Positions 34,938 to 46,468 of a stretch of 64,000 nucleotides of DNA are shown in pieces. Position 1 is the stretch's first letter. Every line of letters begins with the position of its first letter. The DNA is from Agrocybe praecox (taxonomy: Eukaryota > Basidiomycota > Agaricomycetes > Agaricales > Agrocybaceae). The stretch covers positions 2,914,001 through 2,978,000 of the forward strand of contig OZ024845.1 of the NCBI GenBank assembly GCA_964017145.1, given 5' to 3'. The position numbers and the translations under genes are program-made. A model generated the notes under the pieces. The model was not told the DNA's origin and did not search any database. It saw nothing but the letters and a program-made list of their open reading frames with translations.

Positions 34938-36665
34938 ATGGCACAAGAGGTCCTAGCCTCATTCGACCTCGGTTGTGATTTGAGATCTTTGCTCCTAGCG
35001 ACTGGTCATCTGCAGGACCGAAATGAATCTGAACCGGACCTTTTCAGTCTATTGCCCATGTCCTCGACTGCGGAGGACGATCCACAAGACGCTATCGAAG
35101 ACTTTCAGCTTCTACCCCCTCTGGCCACAAACTCCGAGTCTGCCAGTCAGTCGCAAGACGATGCCGAACTTGACCCCATCCTCTTTAGCCTTTCACCTAT
35201 GTCATCCATCAGCGATCATTCCCAGGACGACATCGAGGACCAAGTTCACCTCCCATTACCTTCGAGCGCAAAATCTGCCAACGCCTGTCCAAACTTTTTA
35301 GCAAACGCTGCATCACCTGTATTTCCCGTCAAAAACATTCCGTGCGGAGGTGTCGAAGCAGCGAACGACATAAGCTCGAAGGAGAAGAGGAAACGAAAGA
35401 ACAAAGAGCACAGCCGAGCTGCTCGTAAGAAGAGAAAAGAGGAAAATAAATCCGAGCAAAAGATAGGCGAATACGTGGTTCGCGAGGAAATACTCAAGCG
35501 CATGGAAAACGCGAAGCCCGCTCTGTGCCAATTCGATTTTTCTGGCAGCAAAGTCACGAAGACAGCATTTATCGGGAAGGACGACGGAGTTCGGACCAAG
35601 AAAGTCCACACCATCCAGGAGGTGACAGGGAAGTTGGGTTTTAGGCTGCAGAAGTGGGACGGAAGGTAAGTCCTAACATGTTTTGCATACCAAGCTGCCG
35701 TCTCTAACTTATTAATACCCTACAGGACACCCATGCCGATCATCGACGAGCAGCGATTATTTGTTGGCCTTCTCGCCGGCCAACCAAACGCTCCTAACTG
35801 GGCGGAGTTGCATAAAGAAGCAGCAGCGGCTATGGAGACTCTCAGGCCTCGTTGCGTTCCTCGAAAGATCAAACTCAATAAGCCAATTAATCGACGAGGA
35901 AATTTTGTAGCTCTCACCACCGGCATCTCTCACGGCGGTGGACAAGAGAAACCAGGAATTCTTTGCCCCGATGGTTCCAAAAAAGATGGCCCAAATGCGC
36001 AGGTGTTGAAGGAGCTCCACCAGATTCCTACCTTCAAGAGACTGACAGGCTTCGTTTCAGGTAGGTTTGATTCGCATGTTAATCCATCCACCACGCTTGT
36101 CTAAATGATCATGACACCAGCTGCTATTGCCACATGGGCACCGGACCTCCATGCTCACTATGTTCAAACCCTACGCAATATGCACGATGCACACCCCGAA
36201 CTGAAGCGCGCTTTCGAAAACAGTATCTTCTGCGCATTTACCTACAATCTTGGTCCTCGAACGGTCTGCTATAAACATAAAGACTTCGGCAACCTACCCT
36301 ACGGATTATGCGCCATAACGTCCCTTGGCAACTACGACCCTATACAAGGTGGCCACCTCATTTTATGGGAGTGTCGCCTTGTTATCAAATTCCCTCCAGG
36401 CTCTACTATCTTGATCACCTCCGCTGCCATCACGCATTCCAACACCTCCCTCCTCCCACACGAATCGCGTTATTCGTTCGCTCAGTATACGGCTGGAGGA
36501 ATCTTTCGATGGGTTGAACACGGCTTCAAGTCTTCCGAGGAATATTACAACTCTTTGACCCCTGACCGTTTAGAGGAGGTGTTGCTCAAGGAGGCTGAGC
36601 GCTGGACCTATGGACTTTCTCTACTTCCAACCATTCCTCCACCCAACTTGACTGCCCAATATTAG
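34938..36665 (+). CDS. TET/JBP-family DNA dioxygenase
   Basis: Exons 34938-35665, 35726-36060 and 36121-36665 give a 535-residue protein. The N-terminal ~150 residues are acidic and repetitive (FSLLPMSS and FSLSPMSS), followed by a basic nuclear segment near 160-185 (KEKRKRKNKEHSRAARKKRK). The C-terminal half is a 2-oxoglutarate/Fe(II) dioxygenase domain: HKD motif at residues 407-409 in CYKHKDFGNLPYG, distal His at 460 in THSNTSL, and Arg 471 in RYSFAQYTAGG for 2-oxoglutarate. All expected ligands are present. TET/JBP enzymes oxidise 5-methylcytosine (or thymine) in DNA; fungal forms are linked to KDZ elements. Residue numbers are my own count. No stop or frameshift is seen. Confidence 0.9.
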
Positions 36666-37003
36666 TAGAATTTTGTGTAATAGGTAGAACATCGTGTATC
36701 GTCTAAAAATTGTCGTCTAAAAATACATCTTGACCTGCGTGGTGATTTCGTGCACGCAACCAAGCCTTTTTTCCAACATAATGGGAGACGAGCTCTACTC
36801 CTCTGCTAATAAAGTCAATAAATGACTAGAAGTACATTGAATATATCATCTGGTAATTTTTTAATGTCAATTTACACACACGGTGAACTCCAATTAAGTT
36901 ACAAGTCAGAATGTACACCAAACTTCAAATTCCTTAATTGGAATGTTGAAGTTCAACGAACTTAAAGCTTCAAGCTTGATCATTCACTTCGACCTTCGCC
37001 GCA
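36666..37003. other. Intergenic, inside KDZ B
   Basis: AT-rich spacer after the TET/JBP stop. It holds AATAAA-like sequence near 36809 that could serve polyadenylation. Confidence 0.4.
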
Positions 37004-37520
37004 ATGAGCTCCAAGCTTGATAACTCAGTCCTTGATAACACGCATAACGTTAAACGCCGCGCCTATTATTACAAGTAAGTGGATGCTTCATTTCAGATTT
37101 TCAATGCAATCGTCTTACGCTATTATTCACTTTGAGCAACTTACATGAAGAACGTAGGCGCGCAAGAATTCGTGCCAGAAAGTGAGTTCCGTTACTTATG
37201 GTATTGCTTGTACTTCTAAGGTTCTAAAATCTGATATGCTAACTATAGGAGCACAAATAAGAACCATTCAGACGAGTACTTGTCTGCGAAACGCGAAAAC
37301 CATCGTCAAGCACAGGCCAAGTACCGCCAGGCAAACCGAGATCGTCTGCGAATTAAGGGTGTAGAATATAGGTAACTGCCTCTTTCAATATAATGCTCGT
37401 TAACTCACAGGTTTTTTCCTCGTGCACAGAATGAAGAAAAAAAAAGAAGCCGAGACAGCAAGGGATGAGGTGGAGTACCAACACCTTATGTCTCTGGCAT
37501 ATGAATCACTGGCTTCTTAA
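37004..37520 (+). CDS. Small basic KDZ cargo protein
   Basis: Four short exons (about 37004-37074, 37136-37180, 37249-37371, 37431-37520) give about 108 residues. The protein is almost entirely Arg/Lys/Gln/Glu helix (RRARIRARK, QAQAKYRQANRDRLR, MKKKKEAET), resembling the basic region of bZIP proteins or the R/K-rich helical repeats common in agaricomycete orphan proteins. It probably binds nucleic acid. Short introns with clean GT..AG ends and a continuous frame after splicing support it. No closer family can be named. Confidence 0.55.
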
Positions 37521-37779
37521 TTTATATGTTTAACTACTTTGAGAATCCAATGATTATGAGGCGCGAAAAACCATTCTATTGGGAACAACAACAAAATGTA
37601 AAAACATTTTTCCTCAAGATGAAACTAAGTAAACTATACGGTACTATGAGTATATAGAGGGATGATATCGGAGCATGGCATAGTCATAGGGGCATAGTAG
37701 GAGCATAGGGGCATGGGAGTAATCATAGGGCATAAGAACGTAGCAAGAAAATAAATAAATAATGACCCGCCATCGCTTC

Positions 37780-40055
37780 TCAGTTCAATTCTGCGATGTC
37801 GTCGAAGTAGGAGGGGTCGATATCCGAAAGACCTGAAAATTCGCTCTCTGCATCCAACATGATCCTGTCCTCCTCGTTGGCGAGGACGGTGTAAGGTGGA
37901 GGAGGGGCATTTCCGTACGCAGGTGGTGGCGCTGTTGGGAGATCTGACGGCGGCGAATTGAAAACGAGTGCTGGAGGCGGTGGTGGTGGAATAGAATGAT
38001 GTCCAAGAGGATGCGGTGGTGGGATGCCATGAGCTCCAAGAGGAGGAGGAGGTGGAATACGAGGCACGGATGGTGGTGGTGAAAGACAAGGAGGTGGTGG
38101 CGGATCGTAGCTACCTGTACGTGCTGTGGAGACGGAAGCGAACGGAGCTAGGATGTGAGCCATAGACAATGGTGCAGAGGAACTTGAAGCAAATGGCGCG
38201 GAGTCGAAATCCGTGGTGGAAGACAGATAGGTAGTTGGGTCTGGAGTAGCTGTCGCCTCATCGAGCATGGCATCGTAGTCGAATATATCGGGGCTTTGGT
38301 CAATATGGCATCTTTTGTGTTGATTGGCGGGGGTAGATGGCGTCTTGCGTTTGAGTTGGAAAGTCGCGTTGTCATTGCCTCCATCGGCATTGATGGAGGC
38401 CTTGCCTTTACCCTTGCCTGTTTGCTGCCTCTGCTGATCGTCCGTCCTGTTGATGTTGATGTCTTCCTTCGTGTCGCCGTTGTTGCTGTCGTCGTCGTCG
38501 TCGTCGTCGGTGACTTCAATCTCGGAATAAGGCGCTGAATCGGGCATGTCTTCATAGAGAGGGGGATAGAACTTCTTGACGATCTTGGTTTTCTTGCCTG
38601 GGGTTGCATTTCGGGCCTTTCGAATAGATACGGTGCTACGGGAAGACTTTTTGACGCGGGTGGGAGCAGGCGGAGCGGACACAGAAATCGAAGGTTGAAT
38701 GGGATTTGGGGCAGGGATAGAAAACGGCGATATCATGTCAACGGCAGCCAGGATCTTGCTTGTCTGCTTCTTCGGTTTCCGAATTTCTGGGTTAGCTAAC
38801 AAGGAAGGGAAGTTTGGAATAGTTGAGGTGTTTGGGTCTTTGCCTTTAGGAGCAGTCTTGTTAGCCAAAATTGTTGCCCGATCACCTGGTGCTGAGGTCC
38901 ATTTCGCCGGGGGACGGACTGCCACATATCTTTTTGCCGATTGAATGAGACCTTGGCGAGGACATGTGCATCGCGTCCCTGCGTTTTTGCAAGGAAGGAT
39001 CTGTTCCACCTTGCAGCGCTGGCAAAGGGCATGGTCCGGAAGTACGGGCTCTTCGTCGGTAGGGAAGTCGACGTTTGGGAATTCTATATCCGAGTCCGAA
39101 TCGCTTTCGATCCAGACAGGGGCCGGATTAGCACATGCAGCAGGGGGTTGGCGAACAGGATGAGAAGTGCGAGGGCCTGGGGCAGAAATAGAAGGTGGAG
39201 GCAAAAGAGGTGGAGGCGCAGAGCCAGTCGCCAAGCTGCCGCCAGAGCTAGGTCCTAGATTCAATGCTCTGGCGACCCCGGATGATGTCGCGGCTGAAGC
39301 GAAGTTGATGAGGCGTTGACTGCGACGTGGGACCTCAGTTTCTGGGCGACCCCGAGAAGCGGGGGTTGGAGTGTTGACAGCGCGAGCAGCAGCCAACATG
39401 CGTCGATAGCAGGAGGCGTTAGCAGCTTGTGGAGGGGTATCAAGGGTGATGGCATTTTCTTTAGCGCCCGGTGCAGCGCTGGCCTTCGCATCTGGTTTCG
39501 ATGCCTCAAGCTCGCGCTGGGGACGAGCGGCGTTGGGTATGATGCTCGACTGCTGGGCAGGCTGGGAGAAAGGAGGCGCGGATGATGGGATACGAGGGAT
39601 GGACGAGGGAGCCATACCGCGGAAAAGAATGCCATCGTAGTAGGCGGTGGCCTCTTCACGGGTATCGAACCTAAAAAGGAAACAGCGCCTATACGCCGCC
39701 ACATCAAAGCGACGGACTTGACTAGGTAATTTAGAAAACATGTGAGCAATAGGAGAGCAAATGAAAAAAAAAACGAAACTTACCTCTCATGATTCAAGAT
39801 TGCAAGGGTGTCGTCTGCAACAACGACCCATGTTGCACCACCATGCGAGCCGTCGGGGTTCGCTATTTCGACATCCATGGAGTCAGCCACGGTATCTGCT
39901 CAAAAAAAAAAGTCAATGGGGTCCAAACATCAAGTTCCGGGAAACGGGCTTACTTGTATTGTGGTCCTTGTCCGAGTTTTTTGGATCTGAATATCGTAGG
40001 TTTAGAATAATGTTAGGTACATATAATACAGTTACGTACCTTTTTTCTGAGCCAT
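37780..40055 (-). CDS. Pro/Ser-rich KDZ cargo protein with viroplasmin-like N-terminus
   Basis: ATG at 40055. Three short 5' exons (about 40055-40040, 39987-39955, 39894-39784) splice to a long last exon (about 39727-37780), for about 700 residues. The first ~90 (ATWVVVADDTLAILNHE, then FDTREEATAYYDGILFRG) follow the pattern of RNase H1 N-terminal/viroplasmin-like domains. A long disordered Pro/Ser region comes next, then a cysteine cluster CQRCKVEQILPC..CTC near 38960-39030, an Asp run near 38490 and PPPP-rich repeats near 37900-38100. The same plan occurs at 12568-13635 in region A. It may bind RNA-DNA hybrids, single-stranded DNA or RNA during transposition; that is inference. Confidence 0.6.
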
Positions 40056-40737
40056 AATTCTGGTAAGAGGGTAGGTAAAACGAGGAGTGTAAAGGTGAAT
40101 TCGATGATGTCGGAGAAGGTGATTTTGCTGCCTTTTTATGAGAAGAACGAGAGCAAACAAGTGTAAAGGAAAGATGGGCCACGATTTCGATTTCTTGGTA
40201 GTGGGAAAGAGGAATAAATCTACGAAGGGTCGGTAAAAAGAAAAGTCAATTGATTCAGCACGTTTATCTGACATAAAACGGTTACATACAGGTTTTGCGA
40301 TTTCGTAAATCGTTTGGGAAGTGGTGCAAATCGCGAGCTAGCCTGAAGAGGCGCATGCGAGGTTGAAAACATCTAAGATCACAAAAATGATACGTTCAGT
40401 AATAGTTAAAATAAAATAAAATAAAAAGGAGGGGGGTTCTTCCGTACATATGCGTCCTCCGATGTTTCGGTACGTCGCTTCCATGATAGAATCGATCGGG
40501 TACTAATATAGTGAAATAAAATACCTGTAGGTTCCAAATAATTACAAAATAATCGATGTTAGTGGGGGCGTATGTTGCGAAAAAAGATAGCAATACGTAC
40601 GCAGGTGCTGTTCTATATAGTAACAACAAGACCCTTCAAGTCCGGGCCCTACCCTGCTCAAATTTTCTCCTGCCTCTTGCATCCATCTGTTGTACTCTGT
40701 CTCAATTTGGTGAAATCGTTGTCCTTACTTGTCCAGG

Positions 40738-43196
40738 ATGCCGAATCCAGGTGCTTTTCGTGGCTCGAGGAAAGAGTTCCTCACAAGCCAAAAGAATGAA
40801 TACGCTGCAGCTGTCAAAGACAACTGTGCGGCCGAGGCCCTGTCTTTGATTCAGCGTATGTACTTCAAACGGTTCCCTATCGACTTACCTCATGACGAGG
40901 AACCAACGCCAGAGTTTCTGGCCTCGGTCAACGATGACGAGCCCGATCCCGAACGCCCCCCTCCCTATGCCGACGGTCTTTCGCCAGAGGAACACAAAAA
41001 AGCGATGGATGAGTACGAGGCGCGTCAAGGACTTATTCGGCTGCGTAGGATGGTAAGTTTCTGAATCTGATTACCAAATGAAATTAGATCATGTGACTTA
41101 CATACCACCTTTGTTACGTAGCAAATCAAACGATGGCTGAACTATCAATATATGAAGGACCACGATCCCAACTCAAAGGATTCCGGGGCATACAACCCCT
41201 ACCGCATTCTTCTCCAAAAGCTCACTGGCAAGGATGGATGTCGACCTCGTCGCAAGACCGCTTCTAATGTTTGGCGCCGATCCCACCGCGACGAAATCGA
41301 AAAGCGGGTCAAAATTCACGCCGCAGCTCAAGGGATCGAGAAGAAACATTTCGCTGCACTACGGGATCGGTTCGCTAAGGAGATGTTCGGAAACTTATCT
41401 CAAGAACAGCAAAACTATTGGACTAATGAGGCCGAAGCGGAGTACACGAAAGATATGGAAAAATGGAAAATAGAAAACAATGCCACTGTTTCGACTGCTC
41501 CTGCAGATCGCCAAATGTAAGTGAATGTCATTATTCTATCTTATAAATCTCTAATGGTATCTATCGATGTGAATTAGGGCTATTCAAGGTCTAATCTCCT
41601 TTTCCCAGCCTCTGTTGGACATGATGGCGGAGGCGACTGGTTGGAAAGTCACTTTACTGGCAGGGGGTCCTGAGCCCACCCATGATGGTAAACTCAACAT
41701 GATAAGGTATTTTTCTTCTGCCTTTTACATTATAAATTTCTCATTTTCACTCAAGCATACACTCCGGCACCATACCTGGTGATATCAAGATGAATTTCGG
41801 TACCGCGGAACGCCTTCGTTATAAACAATACATTGTACCCATTTTTGGTTCTTTCTTACAGAAATGCTACAGTAAGTACATTGTTTATTTTTCCTATTTC
41901 TTTCCTATCTGATCCTTCCTTCCAGCTCCCAATGAATGTCGTTCTCGCGCGTTGAAGACGGACCACGGAGACGTGCAACTCTCATCCCTGGACTTGGATA
42001 TCAATGTCACTGTCGACGCTATTCATCCCTCAAACGCCGACCCATCTCTCAACCCGTCCAATGACCTAGCTTCTCCGCCTCCGCCTTATGTATGTCAAGC
42101 GGATGACAACTCGTCGCTGACAGTGTCATCATCCGACACGGTCCCACCTACATCTACGGTCCCTACTTCGTCCAAGGCCTTACCCTCTTCGTCCGCTGTA
42201 TGCCAGTCACCTGCATCTCTTTCTTCATCAACGGCCCTATCTTCTTCGCCTCCGGCTGCTCTATCTTCGGCTGCTTTGTTCCGGTCAGACATTCAATTTC
42301 AATCTCAGTCTACTCCCAATTCCCCCGATGTATCTCCCGTGCCCTCACCAAGGCTCTCGCGTGCTGATCTGCCGACTGAAGCCTCTGTCCCCGGTGATGC
42401 CCAGGAATCGATCTTGCCACCGCCCGCCCATCAGCCAATGGAATCTGCCACGCAGGCCATGAGCCACTCTTTATCGACTATCCCTTCCAATTCCAATGCT
42501 GGCTCCAAGCGGTCCTCAGACGCCATATCAACGCAGCATGACTCTTCTCCTGCGAAACGCGCGCGAGTGGACTCACCAAAGCCATCCATTCAAACCTCTC
42601 TGAACGACACCGCTTCTCTGGCCTTGGTACCGAATCCTTCGCCAGATTCCGCTTCGCCTCTTGCACCTCTTCCTAATCACTTTTCTTCCGCTTTGCTTTC
42701 CGTGCGAACCTCGTCAATTTCCTGGTTGCAGAAGGGCATGGAGACCTTGGAATCGAAGGACCTTGGGCCTAAATGGAAGAAACTGGTCGACATATGGTTT
42801 ACATACTCAACTGCGGATGCACTGGAAAGGATAAGTTCGCTACCTGCCAAGAATCACCCTGACGAAGTTGGGGAGTGGATGAAACGTCATCGTAATCCCG
42901 CCTTTTGCCCCAGTATCGACCACTTCAAGTTTAGCAAGACATTCATCCAGTGGTATACGATGATTCAACCAACCTGGCGTCTCGATGAAACCAGCAACGT
43001 CAAATTTTCTTTGCTCAAGGGGAATTGGGATGTGTTTCAGAAATCTGGACCCAATGGCACCCTCATCGTCATGATAGCCTTGTTCTACTGGGGGACTGCT
43101 GTACAGGACAAAGGGGAACCAGCGCAGAACAAGTGGTTGGTGTACGTAGATGATTGTTTTCGAATCTTCTCTCATTTTTGCCAGCTCTCTGAATGA
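40738..43196 (+). CDS. HMG-like KDZ cargo protein
   Basis: ATG at 40738; exons about 40738-41053, 41122-41519, 41579-41706, 41755-41870 and 41926-43196, with introns of 48-68 nt. The first 250 residues are helical, with an HMG-box-like segment (AALRDRFAKEMFGNLSQEQQNYWTNEA split across 41351-41440), then TGWKVTLLAGGPEP and FGTAERLRYKQYI. A long Ser/Pro/Thr-rich linker follows. The last ~190 residues form a second globular domain (WLQKGMETLESKDLGPKWKK, YWGTAVQDKG) seen in other agaricomycete orphans from memory. It resembles the genes at 13811-15583 and 55480-56097. It is probably nuclear and DNA-binding; the exact role is unknown. Confidence 0.65.
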
Positions 43197-43366
43197 GAAG
43201 TTTCCCATTTCTTTACATAAATACTACCCTGACGTGAATATATTTTTTTCCCTGCGCCATTCTGGTTTTTGTGAGATGAAAATAGCGAGGGTCTAGACCT
43301 TGTCTAATTTTAAATATGACATGTCAACCTATTTCGGTACAGTGCATCAATGGCATCATTAACTCG

Positions 43367-43773
43367 CAAATCAGAACTGCTAAATATAACAATGTAACTA
43401 AATATAACGCAACGCCCACTTATAGCGTCTAAGCACGCTATTTATAACACGTCATCCAAATCCATTGCTGCCAATCCATCCCGTCCCGTCCTTTTTTAGG
43501 CGCGCAAATGCCATGGAAAAATAGGAACATATTTATAGACTGCAAAGAGACCACTCAGCGCCCGTAAAACACAACCACTACGCCTGCAGCGCCTAACCGA
43601 AGGCCCAAACCCCTCAAAATGAGGTTATTTGTCTATGTTTACCAATGCCCACTAGCCTCTGCCTTCTGATGGCCTCCGGCACAGTTCGTAGGCATGATAT
43701 ATCACTGCCGGGGTGGGCAACTACCCTCTATGATACATCACCAAATCCACTTTTTGCCGTATTTGATACATCA
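43367..43773 (-). repeat. Terminal inverted repeat of KDZ B, right
   Basis: Reverse complement of 30098-30521, ending ATTTGATACATCA. It includes the same TATAAATA-containing segment and the CGGGACGGGATGGATTGG tract in inverted form. Confidence 0.9.
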
Positions 43774-44880
43774 ATATACCAGACAAGGCTGCGAGGATAC
43801 AGGCCGAGCTGGACCTCGTTGGAATGGATAGCCTTCATGACTTCTTACGAGTCTCACAGAGAGAAACTGTCTTACTTTCGGGCTTTCCTGAGCGAAGCTA
43901 TGCGGTATGTGACTGTCCGTTCACCTCAACGTCCTTTTTTTCTTGATAGTGTCACTATGTTAACTGATATTTTTTGCGTCAGTTGGGGAGCTTCTACGCC
44001 TCTGGGTGAGTACCATTTACCTGAGATGTATAAAGCCACCTCTGAACTAACTAATTCGTCAGGGCGTCCCTCATCGTCTTGGGGCCCACCATACTCCTTC
44101 CCACCACCACCACAGTTTCTTCTCCCCCTTCGTCTCCTCTGGCCACGCCGCACAGAGATGATGGAGACAACCTCATCCTAGCTGAGAAGAAATCATACCC
44201 ATACCAGTGCCCGCCGATGAAAAAATAGTGATCGTCGTTCCAAAACCTATCAGAAGCGGTGGGGTACCCATTTCCGTTTCTGTACCTGTCGTCGCGTCGT
44301 CGTCGCACTCTTCTTCTCCCTCTCACCATGCTCAGTCCCATTCCCAGCAATCCCAGTCCCAGCAGCAACGACACACTCACACCTAGACCCAGCCCTGACG
44401 TCCACGGATCTCATCCTCCGAGCTCAAGCTGCTTGTGTACCTCTATTGTACAGTCATATATGGTGTGGAGAGCCGGGATAGGTGGGATGTGATGATTGGG
44501 CGTGGGATTGGGAACGGGATGGGCGTGGCTATGGGTGTAGGTTCTGGGCACGTTGCCGTTGGCGCTGGAAAGGAGAACGCGAACGCGAACGGGCCTGGCG
44601 GCTTTGTGAGGTTCCCATTAGTCGAAGTCGAAGATGAGGTCGGATTCAAAGCGAACAAGAAGGAAGAGGAAAAAGACAAGGAGGAAATACACATACGGCT
44701 CTGCCAAAGCCGAGCAAGCTGCCCAGCTGGACGTGCAAGATACATTGCTTGCGATTCGCCTCCGGGATTTCTTGAGGGCGCAGGGTGTTAATGAACGGGA
44801 GCTGGATGTTCGGTTTGAGGGTGAGGGTCATGTGCGTGCAGAGGAAGGGGAAGAGGATTGTTGAGATGGTGTGCATGCAG
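43774..44880 (+). pseudogene. 3' remainder of a broken host gene
   Basis: Directly right of element B the frame reads RLRGYRPSWTSLEWIAFM and SYFRAFLSEAMR. Two introns (GTATGT..CGTCAG, about 43904-43981; GTGAGT..CGTCAG, about 44007-44062) follow, then LLPTTTTVSSPPSSPLATPH and a Ser/His/Gln-rich region. Further low-complexity coding-like sequence continues with frameshifts to about 44880 (LLAIRLRDFLRAQGVNEREL). The upstream exons are missing and the frame is broken, so it is a relic cut by KDZ B. No domain is recognised. Confidence 0.45.
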
Positions 44881-45360
44881 AGGAAAAGGGGGGTGCGGAA
44901 GGATCATGGTGCATAGGGCTCCGGGGGATGTCGATGATGATGGCGAGGAGGGCGAGGAGGACGAGGAAGAGAAGATCGTTGTTGAGCATGCTCATGTTCA
45001 AGCTCGAGCTTCGAGTTGGAAGAAGGAATTGAAGAGGCCGATGAGGGCTTCGCCTGAGCCCCCGAAGGTATCTAAATCCAAATCAACGCAACAACAACAG
45101 CGCCCCGTCCTCCGTCCGTCCTACATGATCGTGTTTCTGACGATGAGGCATAGGATGAGTGCGCCCTTCTTCTTCCGCACATTCCGGCTTAGGGCTAAGG
45201 AGGAAGAGCGGGTTGGGGGTGTGTGCGTGGGTCGGTGATGTGGATGAGAACGAGAAAGGAGAAGTGAGAGAGGTGGAGGGAGAGTTTGATTGGTTGATTA
45301 TTGCCCAGTACGTTTTCTCTGATTTCTGAAAGTAACATCATACCAATAGGCGCTCTTCAG
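44881..45360. other. Coding-like but degenerate stretch
   Basis: Purine-rich sequence with short open frames (an RMSAPFFFRTFRLRAKEEE segment near 45160). It may be a further decayed part of the gene on its left. No intact gene is seen. Confidence 0.3.
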
Positions 45361-46468
45361 TCATTCAAAAAGTACACCAAGGCTTGCTACAACTCTGCTC
45401 AATTCAAGGCCAAGGCACAGGAGGCTTCATCTTTTTTTCAACAGCGTGAGGAACTATGTTTTTGGGCGCCCAACCACCCTTGAGAATGCTGTGAGTGGAT
45501 GTATACCATCAATAACCTCCAATGTCTAAATAATTTCTGTTTTCAGTGGAATGTGGGTTGAGCCCCCGTTAAGATTTATTTGTGCCTCACTAAAATTAAT
45601 ATCCAGATCTACGACTTCATCAACTCTGAACTCACCCACAACACGACCTATGCTCGCTGTCTTCTCCTAGTTTCCTCGAACAAGCGCGTCACTGGGACAA
45701 GTACCACGAAAGTGGAGTCTTCTCCGACAAAGATATCACAGGCATTGGAAATGGTTCGTGTTATTTCTCACTTTGTATGTGCTAAACTCTTTGCTAAAGT
45801 TGGGTTTTCTTTTCGTATGTAGTTGCTGGTCGCACCATCCTCGAGTCCCTCGAGTGCATTGCATTCAACGGCGACCCCATGCAATTCATGCTTGTCGAAA
45901 CCACCTACCAGCCATTCGTCTCTTTCCAACAAACCAGCATTACTGAAGAACACCCTGAGATGTCCGGCATTCATGAGTATCTCCCTTGAGCTTACTTTTA
46001 TGCTTTGTTCATTCTCAAATTTCAGCAAATTATGCCTCCGCCATTGCTATCGAGCTCCGTCGCGGCTCTCCTCCCGATGTCCGTGACTTCCTCCGCATCC
46101 GGTTCAAGAACGGAACCGCCACAGGATTCGAAGATGTTCATGTCTTTGGCCACCATGCTGACATCCCCTTCACCGAAATTGTCTACCGTGCCGAGGTATT
46201 TAACTCATTCATTCTGAGCTGCCTTAATCGAGCGCTAATTATCCTGTCATCAGAGTGCTGCTATCACTAGCAACAAGCTCGGACGGCATATGTGCCATTT
46301 TCGGGCCTCAGAAATGAATCTCTGCTTGAACATGAACCTGGTCAAACTTCTTACACTGAATCAAGAAATATAAGCTCGTTGCCTTTCTTGATCTGTGGTG
46401 TATTCTGCATGTTGCATCGACTTACCACATTTTTTGTCGATCGAGACGTGCTCTGCAGCCAAGGTTAG
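45361..46468 (+). pseudogene. Histidine-phosphatase-like gene, 5'-truncated
   Basis: Exon fragments encode SVRNYVFGRPTTLENA (with a frameshift just before it near 45430), an intron from about 45491, WNV and YDFINSELTHNTTYA. PSFLEQARHWDKYHESG, GRTILESLECIAF, NYASAIAIELRRGSPPDVRD and VHVFGHHADIPFTEIVYR follow. This series matches the second half of fungal secreted histidine phosphatases (phosphoglycerate-mutase-like/acid phosphatase superfamily) as I recall them. The N-terminal part with the catalytic RHG motif is absent, and frameshifts occur near 45430 and 45640. The end continues into a hydrophobic segment (SSLPFLICGVFCMLH). It is a relic of a once-functional host gene. Confidence 0.5.

Larger units (their letters stand above)
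30098..43773. mobile_element. KDZ transposon B carrying a TET/JBP gene
   Basis: A 13.7-kb unit with near-identical terminal inverted repeats of about 424 bp (30098-30521) and 407 bp (43367-43773), both starting TGATGTATCAAATACGGC at the outside. Gene order: transposase (minus), TET/JBP (plus), small basic protein (plus), Pro-rich protein with a viroplasmin-like start (minus), HMG-like protein (plus). None of the five genes has a visible premature stop. Kyakuja-Dileera-Zisupton elements with linked TET/JBP genes are known in mushroom genomes. No matching 8-bp target duplication was found at the two ends. Confidence 0.9.

Noticed and set aside
38480..38510. Asp-coding trinucleotide run as a separate regulatory repeat
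   Set aside because: It is in frame in the Pro/Ser-rich cargo gene and is ordinary low-complexity protein sequence.
30090..43781. Target-site duplication for KDZ B
   Set aside because: The 8 bp outside each end (AGCCAACC and ATATACCA) do not match, so none is claimed.
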